64,000 nt of DNA from JAZKHE01 sp040385525 (GTDB taxonomy: Bacteria; Bacteroidota; Bacteroidia; UBA4408). Both the position numbers and the translations under genes were made by a program. The notes below the pieces were generated by a model. The model saw only the letters and a list, made by a program, of their open reading frames with translations, had not been told where the DNA came from and did not search any database. Numbering within the stretch: the first letter of the stretch is position 1; every line of letters begins with the position of its first letter. Shown piece by piece: positions 19,163-29,175 of the stretch. The stretch spans positions 558,001 to 622,000 of the forward strand of contig JAZKHE010000002.1 of the NCBI GenBank assembly GCA_040385525.1, in the 5' to 3' direction.

Positions 19163-20149
19163 ATGACTATTTTTTCTAAGCCATTACAGCTTGATTTCGA
19201 TTTAAATAAATCGGACAGTAAAATTAGTCATGCTTCTTCTATTTTTCTTGTGGGATCTTGCTTTTCAGATAATATAGCCGATAAATTATTAGGAAGCAAA
19301 TTTAACACACTTTCTAATCCATTTGGAGTTTCGTATAATCCTGTAAGTATTACTAAATCTATACAGTACTTTGTTGCGAATAAAAAATTAGAAGAAGATG
19401 ATTTGTTTTTGCATAACGAATTGTATAAAAATTGGGATTTGCATAGTTCATTCGCTTCACTCACCAAAAGTGAGTTGCTACAAAATGTAAACACAACTAT
19501 CGCTCAAACACATGACTTTTTAAAAAAGGCTAATTTTGTTTTTATAACATTAGGTACTGCATATGTTTACGAATTAAACCAAAGCAAGCAAATTGTTGCT
19601 AACTGCCACAAAGCGCCAGCTAATTGGTTTACAAAGCGATTACTTTCACACAACGAAATTGTAAATGCTCTACAGGAATCCATACAAGCCATAACATCAA
19701 TTAATAAAAATTGCGAAATTTATTTTACAGTTAGTCCTGTTCGGCATGTGCGCGATGGTGTTGTAGAAAATAATAGAAGCAAAGCATTGTTATTTAGTGC
19801 AATACACCAAATTTGTGAAACCGAAAATGCTAACTATTTCCCATCGTTTGAATTAGTAAATGATGTGTTGCGCGATTATCGTTTTTTTGCCGATGATTTA
19901 GTACATCCCAATAGTTTGGCGATAGATTTTGTTTGGGAAAATTTTGTTGATATTTTTTGCAATGCCGAAACAAAAATGTTGATGCAAAATATTTCAAAAA
20001 TTAAACAGGCTTTGCAGCATAAAATTCTTCATCCAAATACTGAGCAGCATAAAAAATTTGTTAAACAAACAATCAGTAAAATTGAGCAATTGCATGCTCA
20101 GAATGTGCATCTAGATTTTTCTGAAGAGTTGAGTTTTTTTGTTGAGTAA
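19163..20149 (+). CDS. GSCFA-domain protein
   Basis: 328 aa. Residues ~25-280 are the GSCFA family domain, named for the GSCFS motif seen here in FLVGSCFSDN, followed by NPFGVSYNP and, near the end, FADDLVHPN with the D..H pair of an SGNH-type hydrolase/esterase. It probably acts on an acylated glycan or similar ester, but the family's substrate is unknown. It starts 8 bp after the PorE-like gene and is likely cotranscribed with it. Confidence 0.85.
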   Translation: MTIFSKPLQLDFDLNKSDSKISHASSIFLVGSCFSDNIADKLLGSKFNTLSNPFGVSYNPVSITKSIQYFVANKKLEEDDLFLHNELYKNWDLHSSFASLTKSELLQNVNTTIAQTHDFLKKANFVFITLGTAYVYELNQSKQIVANCHKAPANWFTKRLLSHNEIVNALQESIQAITSINKNCEIYFTVSPVRHVRDGVVENNRSKALLFSAIHQICETENANYFPSFELVNDVLRDYRFFADDLVHPNSLAIDFVWENFVDIFCNAETKMLMQNISKIKQALQHKILHPNTEQHKKFVKQTISKIEQLHAQNVHLDFSEELSFFVE

Positions 20150-20196
20150 ATTACTGACAGCTAAGGAGGTTATTCTATTTTTAAATGGTGGAATTT

Positions 20197-20230
20197 CCCC
20201 TCTAGCGAAAGCGTCCGCTTACTACGCTTT
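20197..20230. repeat. REP-like palindromic element
   Basis: In the 242-bp gap 20150-20391. CCCCTCTAGCGAAAGCG is followed by TC and CGCTT, giving a hairpin AAGCG/CGCTT, with outer AGCG and CGCT. The GC content is much higher than in the surrounding DNA. It shares the frame CCTC-AGC-AAGCGT-CGCTT with the elements at 29991-30013 and 30071-30098. Confidence 0.5.
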
Positions 20231-20391
20231 TATTATATTTAAAATATGAGTTCATAATATAAATTTAAAAACCCATAGTTTACAATTAGGGTGTTTATTT
20301 TATAAGTTTTGTAGTATTTTATTGTATAAAGGTGTAAACGTAATCGTTAAGGTAAATTAATGAAGATATTTAAGCTTTGACTTGAATCCAA

Positions 20392-21084
20392 TTAAGTTAA
20401 CAAGTTTAATCTTTTATATACTTCTTCCTTATAGGTTTTACCTATTGGAATAAGTTTTTTGTCGTATGAAATTGCATCATCTTCAATGCAATCAATTTTG
20501 TCAATTCTTACAATGTATGAACGATGAACCCTAAGATAATCTTTCATGGGTAATTTATCTTCAATAGATTTCATGGTTGAATGAACCATAAATTTTTCTT
20601 TTCTGGTATTAAGAATTGCATAATCACCAGAAGCTTCTACCCATAAAATTTCTGATTTATTTATTCTAATAATACTTGTTCCTTTTTTAATAAAAAAATC
20701 ATCACTTTCGGCACTAAAACTTTGTTGATTGTCAAATATTTCTTTTGCTTTTGAAACTGATTTAAAAAATCTTGAAAAGGTTAATGGTTTAATAAGGTAG
20801 TCGGTAACTGTATATTCGAATGCTTCGAGTGCAAATTCAGGATGACTGGTGGCTAAAATTATTTGAGGTACATTAATTTTTAATGTTTTTATGAATTCTA
20901 TTCCTGTCATTTCAGGCATTTCAATATCTAAGAAAATTAAATCTATTTTGTTTGTTTGGAGATACGATAATGCTTTAATTGGGCTGTCGAAAGACATTTT
21001 TAGATTTAAAAAATCAGATTGTTTGATACAATGCTCAATTGATTTTCTTGACAACTCTTCATCATCTATTACTATACAATTCAT
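20392..21084 (-). CDS. LytTR-family response regulator
   Basis: 230 aa. N-terminal REC domain with acidic pocket D7-D8 (VIDDEE) and phospho-acceptor D53 (FLDIEMPEMTG). The C-terminal LytTR DNA-binding domain (~130-230) carries WVEASGDYAILNT and LRVHRSYIVRIDKI. These regulators bind direct repeats as dimers when phosphorylated. No LytS-type kinase is adjacent; the preceding genes encode an Hpt protein and a hybrid kinase, so it is the natural output of that phosphorelay, though its own start is 64 bp from the Hpt stop. Confidence 0.92.
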   Translation of the reverse strand: MNCIVIDDEELSRKSIEHCIKQSDFLNLKMSFDSPIKALSYLQTNKIDLIFLDIEMPEMTGIEFIKTLKINVPQIILATSHPEFALEAFEYTVTDYLIKPLTFSRFFKSVSKAKEIFDNQQSFSAESDDFFIKKGTSIIRINKSEILWVEASGDYAILNTRKEKFMVHSTMKSIEDKLPMKDYLRVHRSYIVRIDKIDCIEDDAISYDKKLIPIGKTYKEEVYKRLNLLT

Positions 21085-21148
21085 AAATAGTTTTTATTAC
21101 TAAATATATACTTTTAAATAATCCCTAATTACGTAACAAACATTCTAA

Positions 21149-21547
21149 TTACAAATATAATTTTTTTTCGATTTCTAATTCTTTTATTGCCTCGTTACAA
21201 ATAGTTTTAAATTTGTTAACTAATTCTGGAATTAGCTCAAGAGATATTTCTTTTGATGAGTACTCTAGTATTAAAACAACAACTTCTTTTAGTTCACTAA
21301 TTCCCATAAAAGTGATTGACGGTTTCATTTTATGTGCAACTGCTCTTACAGTTTTCCAGTTTTTATTTTCTAACGCAGAACTTATTAAGTTTAATTCTTC
21401 TGGAGTTTGACTTGCAAATGCATCTATCATTTCGACAATAAATGCGTTATCTCCATTTGCAAAATCTTTAAGATAGCTTAGATCAATGCGTTTTAATTTA
21501 TTGCTATAATTTTGCTTTAAATTATCGTTTGGGTCTGAAGTGTTCAT
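21149..21547 (-). CDS. Hpt-domain phosphotransfer protein
   Basis: 132 aa, entirely one four-helix Hpt domain. The phosphorylatable residue is H72 in VRAVAHKMKPS, the standard HxxKP/S context. It receives phosphate from a hybrid kinase receiver and passes it to a response regulator. Its ATG overlaps the stop codon of the hybrid-kinase gene by 4 bp (ATGA), which makes that kinase the obvious donor; the LytTR regulator downstream is the likely acceptor. Confidence 0.88.
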   Translation of the reverse strand: MNTSDPNDNLKQNYSNKLKRIDLSYLKDFANGDNAFIVEMIDAFASQTPEELNLISSALENKNWKTVRAVAHKMKPSITFMGISELKEVVVLILEYSSKEISLELIPELVNKFKTICNEAIKELEIEKKLYL

Positions 21548-23973
21548 GGATGTTTAGTTATATTTAATACGTTTTTTATTTTAAGGTGTAATTCTCTTTC
21601 ATCAAATGGTTTAGAAATATAATCGTTCATTCCTAACGATTTGCATTTTTCAACTTCTCCTGCAAAGGCATGGGCAGTCATGGCGATTATTGGGATAGTA
21701 TTTTTATAGGCTGGTAATTTTTTTCTTACGTGTGTTGTTGTTTCGTAGCCATTCATTTCCGGCATTTGAATGTCCATTAAAATAAGGTCGAAATCTTCTT
21801 TTTCTAATTTCGAAATTGCAATTAAACCATTATCAGCAATTGTTATATTACACTTCCAATTAGTTAATACTTTTTTAGCTAGAATTTGATTGAGTAAATT
21901 ATCTTCTACCAATAAAACTTTTATTCCTTCTAATGATACATTGTTGTCATTTTCAATATCAGCATCTATTTCTGCAATGTTTTCTTTTTCGCTTTTTTGA
22001 AAATTTAATCGAAAAGAAAAACATGAGCCTTGATTAACTTTACTTGAAACAGAGATATGTCCTCCTTGACCTTCTATTAATTGTTTGCAAATAGTTAATC
22101 CCAAGCCTGTACCACCAAACTTTCTTGAGGTATCATTAGCACCCTGGGTAAAGCTTAAAAATATTTTAGATTGACTTTCTTCTGGTATTCCAATTCCTGT
22201 ATCACAAACTTTAAATTCTAATTCTACATTTATATCGTCTTCTTTTATAGTTGTTATTGTAATGCGAACTTCTCCTACTGATGTAAATTTAATTGCGTTG
22301 CTTAACAGGTTAATTAATATTTGATTTAAACGTGTTGGGTCTCCTACTAAACAGCGCGGTATATTTTCAGATATTGAACTGATTAATTTAATCTTTTTTT
22401 CATTTGCCTTTGGAAGCATTAATTCAACTAACGTTGCCATAAGTTGATTAATGTCGAAATCAATTTTTTCAAATATAATTTTTCCAGATTCAAGTTTAGA
22501 AAAATCAAGGATGTCATTAATAATAACAAGTAAGTTTTCACCCGATGTTTTTATTGCTCTTACAAATTGTCTTATCTCTTCTGTTAATTCTGATTTTAAG
22601 ACTAAACTAGTAAAGCCAATAATTGCGTTCATTGGAGTTCTTATCTCATGACTCATATTTGCTAGAAACTGCTCTTTAATCATTAAAGATTCTTCTAACT
22701 GTTTTTTCGCCTCCAATAGTTCATTGAGTGCTCTGCTTCCTTTCATTAAAGAATGTTCCGCGATTTTATTTGCAAGTTGTAACTCTTCTTCTATTTTTTT
22801 TCTTATTGTAATATCACTATCTATAGCAATAATTCTTTCCACTTCTCCATCTTTACCAAAAACTGGTGTTACCGTGGTAATAATCCAATATTCTTTTCCT
22901 TCTTTTGAGTAGTTTTTACATTCGTAAGTAATTGGTTTTTTTTCTATTACTATTTGTTCGTAAACTTTTTTTTGTTCTTGTAGTTCTTCACTTTCTCTTC
23001 TTCTTAAAACCTCTCCAAAAGTATCTTTTACCTCGTCAACTGTATAACCAGTTAGTTTTGTAAACCCATCATTAACCCATTCTATTTTACCATCTCGATT
23101 TGCAATTATTACAGAATTATAAGATTGGGTTGCCGCTAAAACTAGTTTTTCTAATTCTTCTTCATGAAATTGATCTGTTACGTCTTGATTTGTACCAAGC
23201 ACTCTAACTATTTTTCCTTTGCTATCGATTGTTAATTCATTTTTGGCATGTAACATTCGTATAGTTCCATCGGGGCGAACTATTCGATAATTAATATCAA
23301 ATGTTTCGTTCGAATCAAAAGCATCGTCAATTATATTTCGTGTTATTTCTCGGTCATCGGGATGCACCATTTCAAGAAATTTTTCGTAAGGGACATTAAT
23401 TTCTTGCGGAGTTAAACCAAATATACGATAGAGTTCATCAGACCAGCTAATTGTATCTTCCTCTACATTAAATTCCCAACTTCCAATATGGGCAAGCCTT
23501 TGAGCTTCTTCTAGTTTTTCTTGTTTTTTTAAAAGGTCTTCTGTTTTTTCATTTAGTTTTTTTGTACTTTCAGAAAGTTCATTTAAAAGTTTATGTCGTT
23601 CAATGCTATAATTAATAGAACGCTTTAATTCAATAGGATGTAATTTTCCTTTAATTAAAAAATCTTGCGCACCTAATTTCACCGCATTTAATCCGATTTT
23701 TTCATCTTCTAATCCAGTTAATACTATAATTGGGGTATTAACTTCGCTTTGGTGTAAATCAATAAAAGTGGAAAGGCCACTGCTATCTGGCAATGTTAAG
23801 TCTGCAATGATTATATCTACTTTGGATTTTTTTAAAAAAAGCAATCCCTTTGAAAGGGTATCTTCAATGGTTAATTCAAAAGTAATTCCGAAGGCTGTTT
23901 TCAAAAAAATATCAATAAATCTTGCATCAGCAGGATTATCTTCTATCAATAATATTTTAATTTCACCATCCAT
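21544..23973 (-). CDS. Hybrid sensor histidine kinase (REC-PAS-PAS-HisKA-HATPase-REC)
   Basis: 809 aa, no membrane segments. REC1 covers ~1-125 (acceptor D58, ADLTLPDSSG), then a coiled coil, a PAS_3-type domain (~155-265) and a second PAS with PAC (~275-400). The HisKA box has H442 (MSHEIRTPMNAIIG), followed by a HATPase with N, G1 (DTGIGIPEES) and G2 (GGTGLGLTICKQL) boxes, and REC2 with acceptor D734 (MDIQMPEMNG). The input receiver suggests control by another kinase of the cluster, and REC2 should feed the coupled Hpt protein. It begins 2 bp after the upstream kinase gene, so both are in one operon. Confidence 0.93.
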   Translation of the reverse strand: MDGEIKILLIEDNPADARFIDIFLKTAFGITFELTIEDTLSKGLLFLKKSKVDIIIADLTLPDSSGLSTFIDLHQSEVNTPIIVLTGLEDEKIGLNAVKLGAQDFLIKGKLHPIELKRSINYSIERHKLLNELSESTKKLNEKTEDLLKKQEKLEEAQRLAHIGSWEFNVEEDTISWSDELYRIFGLTPQEINVPYEKFLEMVHPDDREITRNIIDDAFDSNETFDINYRIVRPDGTIRMLHAKNELTIDSKGKIVRVLGTNQDVTDQFHEEELEKLVLAATQSYNSVIIANRDGKIEWVNDGFTKLTGYTVDEVKDTFGEVLRRRESEELQEQKKVYEQIVIEKKPITYECKNYSKEGKEYWIITTVTPVFGKDGEVERIIAIDSDITIRKKIEEELQLANKIAEHSLMKGSRALNELLEAKKQLEESLMIKEQFLANMSHEIRTPMNAIIGFTSLVLKSELTEEIRQFVRAIKTSGENLLVIINDILDFSKLESGKIIFEKIDFDINQLMATLVELMLPKANEKKIKLISSISENIPRCLVGDPTRLNQILINLLSNAIKFTSVGEVRITITTIKEDDINVELEFKVCDTGIGIPEESQSKIFLSFTQGANDTSRKFGGTGLGLTICKQLIEGQGGHISVSSKVNQGSCFSFRLNFQKSEKENIAEIDADIENDNNVSLEGIKVLLVEDNLLNQILAKKVLTNWKCNITIADNGLIAISKLEKEDFDLILMDIQMPEMNGYETTTHVRKKLPAYKNTIPIIAMTAHAFAGEVEKCKSLGMNDYISKPFDERELHLKIKNVLNITKHP

Positions 23974-23975
23974 TA

Positions 23976-25964
23976 TTAATTTTTTTTGACCCTATTTTCT
24001 ATTGTGAAATAAAAAGAAGTTCCCTTTCCAACTTCGGACTCCGCCCAAATATTTCCTCCATGCTGCTCAACAATTTTTTTGCAGATTGCTAATCCTATTC
24101 CTGTGCCATCGTACTGCGCCATAGAATGAAGTCTTTGAAAAATTGTAAATATTTTTTTTAAATATTTGCCATCTATACCAATTCCATTGTCTTTAACTTC
24201 AAATAGCCAATGACTTTTTTGTTCTTTTGCAGAAATATCAATTTGAGGAATTCTTTCTTCTTGAAATTTGAGCGCATTATTTATTAAATTCTGAAATAGT
24301 TGAATCATATGCAATTCATTAACAAGTAATTTAGGCATTGGCCCAATATTGATAATTGCATTACTGTTGGTTATGCTTTCTTGAGAAGTGGCAATAACTA
24401 TATCTAAAACTTTACCGAAATCAGTAAGTTGATGTTCTTGGTTTTCTGTCCCAATTCGCGAGAACGCAAGAATATCTACAATAAGATTATCCATTCTTTT
24501 TGTTCCATTTACTGCGAATTCAATAAACTCATCTGCGTCGCTATCTAATTGTCCTTTATATCGCTGTTCTAATAATTGTACATAGCCGCTAATGGTTCGC
24601 AAGGGTTCTCTTAAATCATGAGAAACGATATATGCAAATTGTTCTAAATCTTTGTTTGATTTTTCAAGTTTTAAAGCATATTCTTTTAGTTTTTCTGCAG
24701 CTTTCTTTTTTTCGGTTATGTCTCTTACAATAGATATTAATAAGTTCTTGTTCTCAAGCCGAGCTAATTTAATAGAATATTCAATATTTATTAGTTGCCC
24801 ATCTTTTCTAATAACTGAAGTTTCTCCAAAATCAGAAAGTTCCTTACCTGATAATCTTTCATTTAAGCGAATTGCCAGTCGATCTTTATCTTCTGGTGCA
24901 ACTATATCTAAGAAAGAGCTCATTTCAAGAATTTCACTCTCAGTATAATCATACATTTTACACAGCGCTTGATTTGCAAAAATTATTTTTTGATTCTCAA
25001 TTATTGCCACCCCTTCTCCCATTTCGCTTTGTGTCTTAATAAGGGTTTCGTATAGTTCTTTTTGCCCTTTTAGTTTTCTTTCTGATTCATTTCTATCCGC
25101 TAAATTTTTACTTAAATCATCCACCATATTATTGAATGAATGTGCTAGTTTGCCAATTTCATCATTCGAAAATATTTTGGCACGTTCACTAAAATCCTCA
25201 TCGGCAACTTTATCTGCAACCCCAATAACAGCACCAATTCCTTTAGAGATTGCTATACTTACAGATATGGTTAAAAAGAGTCCGGTAAATTCTACCGTTA
25301 AAGCAATTGCAAATAATAATTTTAAAACTAGATTTTCTAGCCAACGAGAACCTTCGCCAAGCGTGTATGAAAAATCATCTTCGAGTTTAGTTAACTCTAA
25401 GTTGATGGGATCAATTTCTTTAATAATAGCATCAATTCTTTTTTTAGAAGTGTTCTCAGAATTAATTTCGGAATTTAATCTTTCTCCTATAGGAATTAAT
25501 AGAGCAACTTTTGTATCTGCTTCGGTCCAAATATTAATTGCCTCGTGGATGTAGTAAACATCATTAAAGCGCCTAAATAAGTTTATCATACCATCAATAT
25601 CCTCAGGATGGCTACGCCCTTCTAAAAACCCTTGTCTTGCAATTGCCATATCTGGATTTTTTTTTGACAATTCAATAAGTGTTTTGTGATCACCTATTGG
25701 CACTTTCATAAATTCTAAAAAACTTTGGTAATCCTTAACATCCATTGTGCGTCCATATTTTTGCAAATGATATACGGCATCTTTTTGAGCTTTAGACCAA
25801 AGCCCCTCGGCACCCACATAAGCTCTTACCGAAGAAAGTGTGTTTATAGAAAACCATAATGATATTAATTCTACAGCAATAAGTAAAGCCATAATACCAA
25901 CCACAAAATACAATTTGTGTTTTATTGATATGTTTTTAAACTTTATTTTTAATTGCTTAATCAT
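23976..25964 (-). CDS. Membrane sensor histidine kinase with HAMP and PAS domains
   Basis: 662 aa. TM1 lies at ~19-41 and TM2 at ~210-235, enclosing a ~170-residue helical extracytoplasmic sensor region. After TM2 come a HAMP linker (~236-290), a PAS/PAC domain (~305-420), HisKA with H449 in SHDLREPLRT, and a HATPase with DNGIGIDGKYLKK and GTGIGLAICKK. The HDL(R/Q)EPLR kinase box is of the type often paired with small Rcp1-like receivers, two of which are encoded in this cluster. No cognate regulator domain is fused. Confidence 0.92.
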   Translation of the reverse strand: MIKQLKIKFKNISIKHKLYFVVGIMALLIAVELISLWFSINTLSSVRAYVGAEGLWSKAQKDAVYHLQKYGRTMDVKDYQSFLEFMKVPIGDHKTLIELSKKNPDMAIARQGFLEGRSHPEDIDGMINLFRRFNDVYYIHEAINIWTEADTKVALLIPIGERLNSEINSENTSKKRIDAIIKEIDPINLELTKLEDDFSYTLGEGSRWLENLVLKLLFAIALTVEFTGLFLTISVSIAISKGIGAVIGVADKVADEDFSERAKIFSNDEIGKLAHSFNNMVDDLSKNLADRNESERKLKGQKELYETLIKTQSEMGEGVAIIENQKIIFANQALCKMYDYTESEILEMSSFLDIVAPEDKDRLAIRLNERLSGKELSDFGETSVIRKDGQLINIEYSIKLARLENKNLLISIVRDITEKKKAAEKLKEYALKLEKSNKDLEQFAYIVSHDLREPLRTISGYVQLLEQRYKGQLDSDADEFIEFAVNGTKRMDNLIVDILAFSRIGTENQEHQLTDFGKVLDIVIATSQESITNSNAIINIGPMPKLLVNELHMIQLFQNLINNALKFQEERIPQIDISAKEQKSHWLFEVKDNGIGIDGKYLKKIFTIFQRLHSMAQYDGTGIGLAICKKIVEQHGGNIWAESEVGKGTSFYFTIENRVKKN

Positions 25965-26017
25965 TTGTGCATTTTAAAATACAGCGAACATTCAGTTTCT
26001 ATCAAACGGTTTTGTTA

Positions 26018-27517
26018 TTATAATGTTTCTATTTCGGTGTTTTTTAAATTTTTATTTATAGTAAAATAAAATATTGATCCTTTATTTAACTCGGAGTTGA
26101 CCCATATTTTTCCTTTATGTCGCTCTACTATTTTTTTACAAACAGACAGACCAATTCCAGTGCCAGGGTATTTTCCTTTACCATGTAACTGTTGGAAAAG
26201 TATAAATATTTTATTTGCGTATTCCATTTGAATGCCTATACCGTTATCCTTTACAGAAAACAAAAACTCACCATTTTTAAGTTCACCAGAAATAATAATT
26301 TCGGGAATTTTTTTCCCTTTAAATTTCAAAGCATTAGCAATTAAATTATGAAATAACCGCCCAATGAGAACTGTATCTCCAATAATTTCGGGAAGCTCGT
26401 TAACTATTATTTTTGCATGAGTTTCATTGATAGTTGTATTTAAATCGAGCAATACTTCTTTTAATTTTTCATTTAAATTAATCGGCTCAAAAGGTTTTAT
26501 CCTATTAACTCTAGAATATTCTAACAAGCTGCTAATAAGATTTCGCATTCGATTACTTCCATCAACAGCAAAATCAATAAAATCATTTGCATCTTGGTCG
26601 AGTTTATCTTTATATCTGTTTGCTAATAATTGTACATAACTTGTAACTGTGCGCAAGGGCTCCTGCAAATCGTGAGAAGCTACATAAGCAAATTGTTCGA
26701 GTTCGGTGTTAGATCTTTCTAACTCTTTGCTTCGTTGTTCCAATTCCAACTCTAATTTTTTTCGTTTGTTAATATCTCTTGTGATTTTAGAATATCCTTT
26801 TAGCGCTCCTTGTTCATTATATAAAGCAGTATATACAACATCAGCCCAAAATTCCGAGCCATCTTTTTTCTTCCGAATACTTTCGCTTTCAAACCTACCA
26901 ATCTCTTTCGCTTTGGTTAAATTTTGTTCAGGTTCATTTTCATTAATTTCATTTTCGGTATAAAAAATAGAAATATGTTTTCCAAGAATTTCGTTTTCTA
27001 AATAACCATTTATATACTCAGCTCCTTTATTCCAGCTAATTATATGGCCTGTAGTATCTAGCATAATAATGGAATAATCTTTTACATTTTCTATCAGAAT
27101 ACGAAAACGTTCTTCGCTTTCGATTAATAATCTGTTTTTATTTTCTAATTGTAGATTGTGTGTTTTTTCTGTCGAGATTGAATGTTGTAATTCTTCAACT
27201 AATGTATTTATGCCTAATGAAATAGCATCAATTTCATCTCCTTTAGTAGTTATTGGCAATTTTTCGGAAAAATCCATAACAGTATATTTTATCAACATAT
27301 CCATTATGTGATTAATCCGCTCATCATTATAGTAGGCTTTGTTTTCAATGGGTAAATCTCCAACGATTGCATCTAAAGATGTTAGAAGTACATCAATCTC
27401 GTTGTTTTTTTTACTACTAGTCTTATAGTTTTCGAGATATGATTTTTTAAGTTTCGAAATCACATCTTGTAAAGATTCGAGTTTGGCTTTCGTAACAGTA
27501 TGTGTATTTATTTCCAT
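26018..27517 (-). CDS. Soluble PAS-domain histidine kinase
   Basis: 499 aa, no membrane segment. An N-terminal helical region (~1-125) is followed by one PAS/PAC domain (~135-255; IISWNKGAEYINGY, GYSKITRDI), HisKA with H282 in SHDLQEPLRT, and a HATPase with DNGIGIQMEYANK and GTGIGLSVCKK. Its kinase core closely resembles that of the membrane kinase downstream, suggesting duplication. It lies 53 bp upstream of that gene in the same direction. Confidence 0.9.
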   Translation of the reverse strand: MEINTHTVTKAKLESLQDVISKLKKSYLENYKTSSKKNNEIDVLLTSLDAIVGDLPIENKAYYNDERINHIMDMLIKYTVMDFSEKLPITTKGDEIDAISLGINTLVEELQHSISTEKTHNLQLENKNRLLIESEERFRILIENVKDYSIIMLDTTGHIISWNKGAEYINGYLENEILGKHISIFYTENEINENEPEQNLTKAKEIGRFESESIRKKKDGSEFWADVVYTALYNEQGALKGYSKITRDINKRKKLELELEQRSKELERSNTELEQFAYVASHDLQEPLRTVTSYVQLLANRYKDKLDQDANDFIDFAVDGSNRMRNLISSLLEYSRVNRIKPFEPINLNEKLKEVLLDLNTTINETHAKIIVNELPEIIGDTVLIGRLFHNLIANALKFKGKKIPEIIISGELKNGEFLFSVKDNGIGIQMEYANKIFILFQQLHGKGKYPGTGIGLSVCKKIVERHKGKIWVNSELNKGSIFYFTINKNLKNTEIETL

Positions 27518-27575
27518 TCAAAAAATGTTTTATAAATGTGCTTTAATGTTCAATAATATACAGGCTAAAATTATT

Positions 27576-27977
27576 TTACAAATACTGCTTTATCCATTCT
27601 TTCGCGTCAATTTCGTTGGCAAAAAATTTAACGGGATAAGCAGGAGGTTTTAATCCAAAAAACAAATTTGCAACCATTCTGCCTAATGGAGAATCAGAAA
27701 TAATTGCCATTGCTTTAACTACAGAATCAAGTTCTTTTGCTATCCAATCGCGATCTTCTTTTTTGGGAGGAGCTGCAGAAGAATTTGTTTGTGTTATCAT
27801 GCAGGTTTTTTTTCCTTTAATTATTTTTCTAAACTCATTCATTTGTATTTCTGATTCTTCCCTTGTTTGTTCTATAGGAGCCCCTGGTTTAGGAATAGAA
27901 TAGAGTATGCCAAGTTCATCAAACCACATTACTGAAGTAGGCCATTCAATTATTGTTGCGTCTTTCGGAACAATCAT
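27576..27977 (-). CDS. Small STAS/SpoIIAA-like protein (tentative)
   Basis: 133 aa, soluble. The alternating beta/alpha pattern, with strand ATIIEWPTSVMWFDELGILYS, helix IQMNEFRKII, strand KKTCMITQTN and a C-terminal AKEWIKQYL helix, resembles STAS/SpoIIAA-like proteins found beside Bacteroidota kinases. No catalytic residue is visible. It sits between a single-REC gene and a kinase gene on the same strand, so a modulatory role in this signalling cluster is inferred only from its place. Confidence 0.5.
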   Translation of the reverse strand: MIVPKDATIIEWPTSVMWFDELGILYSIPKPGAPIEQTREESEIQMNEFRKIIKGKKTCMITQTNSSAAPPKKEDRDWIAKELDSVVKAMAIISDSPLGRMVANLFFGLKPPAYPVKFFANEIDAKEWIKQYL

Positions 27978-27994
27978 AATTTCTATTTATAAGG

Positions 27995-28447
27995 TTATTT
28001 TTTAATTGTAGGCAACTTTACAATTGTAAGCCAAAAATTTTCAATAGATCTTACCACCTTTATAAATTGATTAAAATCAACGGGTTTCATTATATAACAA
28101 TTTGCATGATGAGCATATGTATTTAAAATATCCTGTTCTGCAGATGAGGTTGTTAAAATTATTACAGGAATGCATTTTAAGTTGTCGTCTGATTTTATTT
28201 CTGCCAGAACTTCTCTGCCATCTTTCTTAGGTAAATTAAGGTCTAGCAAAACAATATCCGGAGAAATTGCATTTTTAAAATGGCCTTCTTTTTTTAAATA
28301 AAGCAAAGCTTCTTCACCGTCCATTACAATATTTAAAACATTTCTTATTTTACCTTCCTTAAGCACTTCTTTGGTTAGTCTAATATCTGCAGGATTATCT
28401 TCTACCAGCAATATATTAATTGGTTTCGGTTTTTCTGAACTGTCCAT
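27995..28447 (-). CDS. Single-domain response regulator (Rcp1-like)
   Basis: 150 aa, one REC domain without output. Acidic pocket in LVEDNPAD, acceptor D69 (VLLDLNLPKKDG), and conserved TS (ILTTSSAEQD) and K (IMKPVDFNQF). The NPAD and LPxxDG signatures and the long beta4-alpha4 insert are those of Rcp1-type receivers that serve kinases with the HDLxEPLR box, such as the two encoded next to it. Confidence 0.9.
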   Translation of the reverse strand: MDSSEKPKPINILLVEDNPADIRLTKEVLKEGKIRNVLNIVMDGEEALLYLKKEGHFKNAISPDIVLLDLNLPKKDGREVLAEIKSDDNLKCIPVIILTTSSAEQDILNTYAHHANCYIMKPVDFNQFIKVVRSIENFWLTIVKLPTIKK

Positions 28448-28592
28448 AATAATTGAATTTATTTATTAAATTATCAATTTTTTTTTAAAGTGTCAACACC
28501 ATTAATCGAATTTATACTTTTGCTGCATTTATTTTGAGACATTTTGTGTTACGATTAGCATTCGATTGATTAATGACTAGATTATCAGTTCA

Positions 28593-29039
28593 CTATTTAT
28601 TTCCCAATCCAATATTATTTACCACTTGGTCAATTACTTCATTCAATTGCGATAGAGTTTGTTTGTTTTTTATAAGATATGTATAAGCTTCAGCCTTAAG
28701 AGTTCGCATGGCAACTGTAAGATTCTTTTGACTGGAAAGCATAATAACAATTGTGCTTGGTTTTATTTTTTTTATTTCTAATAAAACCGTTAATCCATCA
28801 AGGCTTTCTGGATTAGTTTCATTTAGATAATAATCAAGAATTACAATATCTGGATTTAGGGACATGTTTTTTAAGCAATCTTCACCAGAAGAATAGCAAA
28901 ATATTTTGTACTCTTTTCTTTTGTTGAGGTTGAACCCAACAGCATGAAGATATAATTTATCATCTTCTACTAAAAAGATTGTTATTGGCTGTTTGGGTGC
29001 CTTTTTTTGAAGAGGCAGTACCTTTTCTGAAGTTTTCAT
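28593..29039 (-). CDS. Single-domain response regulator
   Basis: 148 aa. A ~18-residue basic N-terminal tail precedes a REC domain with acidic pocket VEDDKLY, acceptor D69 (VILDYYLNE), and S and K positions in MLSSQKN and LIKNKQT. There is no output domain. It shares the ILDYxxxExxxxxxDGL pattern with the next receiver upstream, so the two are probably paralogues. Intergenic gaps of 145 and 136 bp on either side hold nothing I can identify. Confidence 0.87.
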   Translation of the reverse strand: MKTSEKVLPLQKKAPKQPITIFLVEDDKLYLHAVGFNLNKRKEYKIFCYSSGEDCLKNMSLNPDIVILDYYLNETNPESLDGLTVLLEIKKIKPSTIVIMLSSQKNLTVAMRTLKAEAYTYLIKNKQTLSQLNEVIDQVVNNIGLGNK

Positions 29040-29175
29040 GACCCATAGTTTTTTTGTGTTTAGTAAATTTTAAATAGAACCTTACATACACCAGCCAAAA
29101 TGAGATTAAAGTAATATTAAACAAACAACTCGTTATCTTCAGTTTTCATCTTGTTAAGTTTTTTAAGGTTTAAAT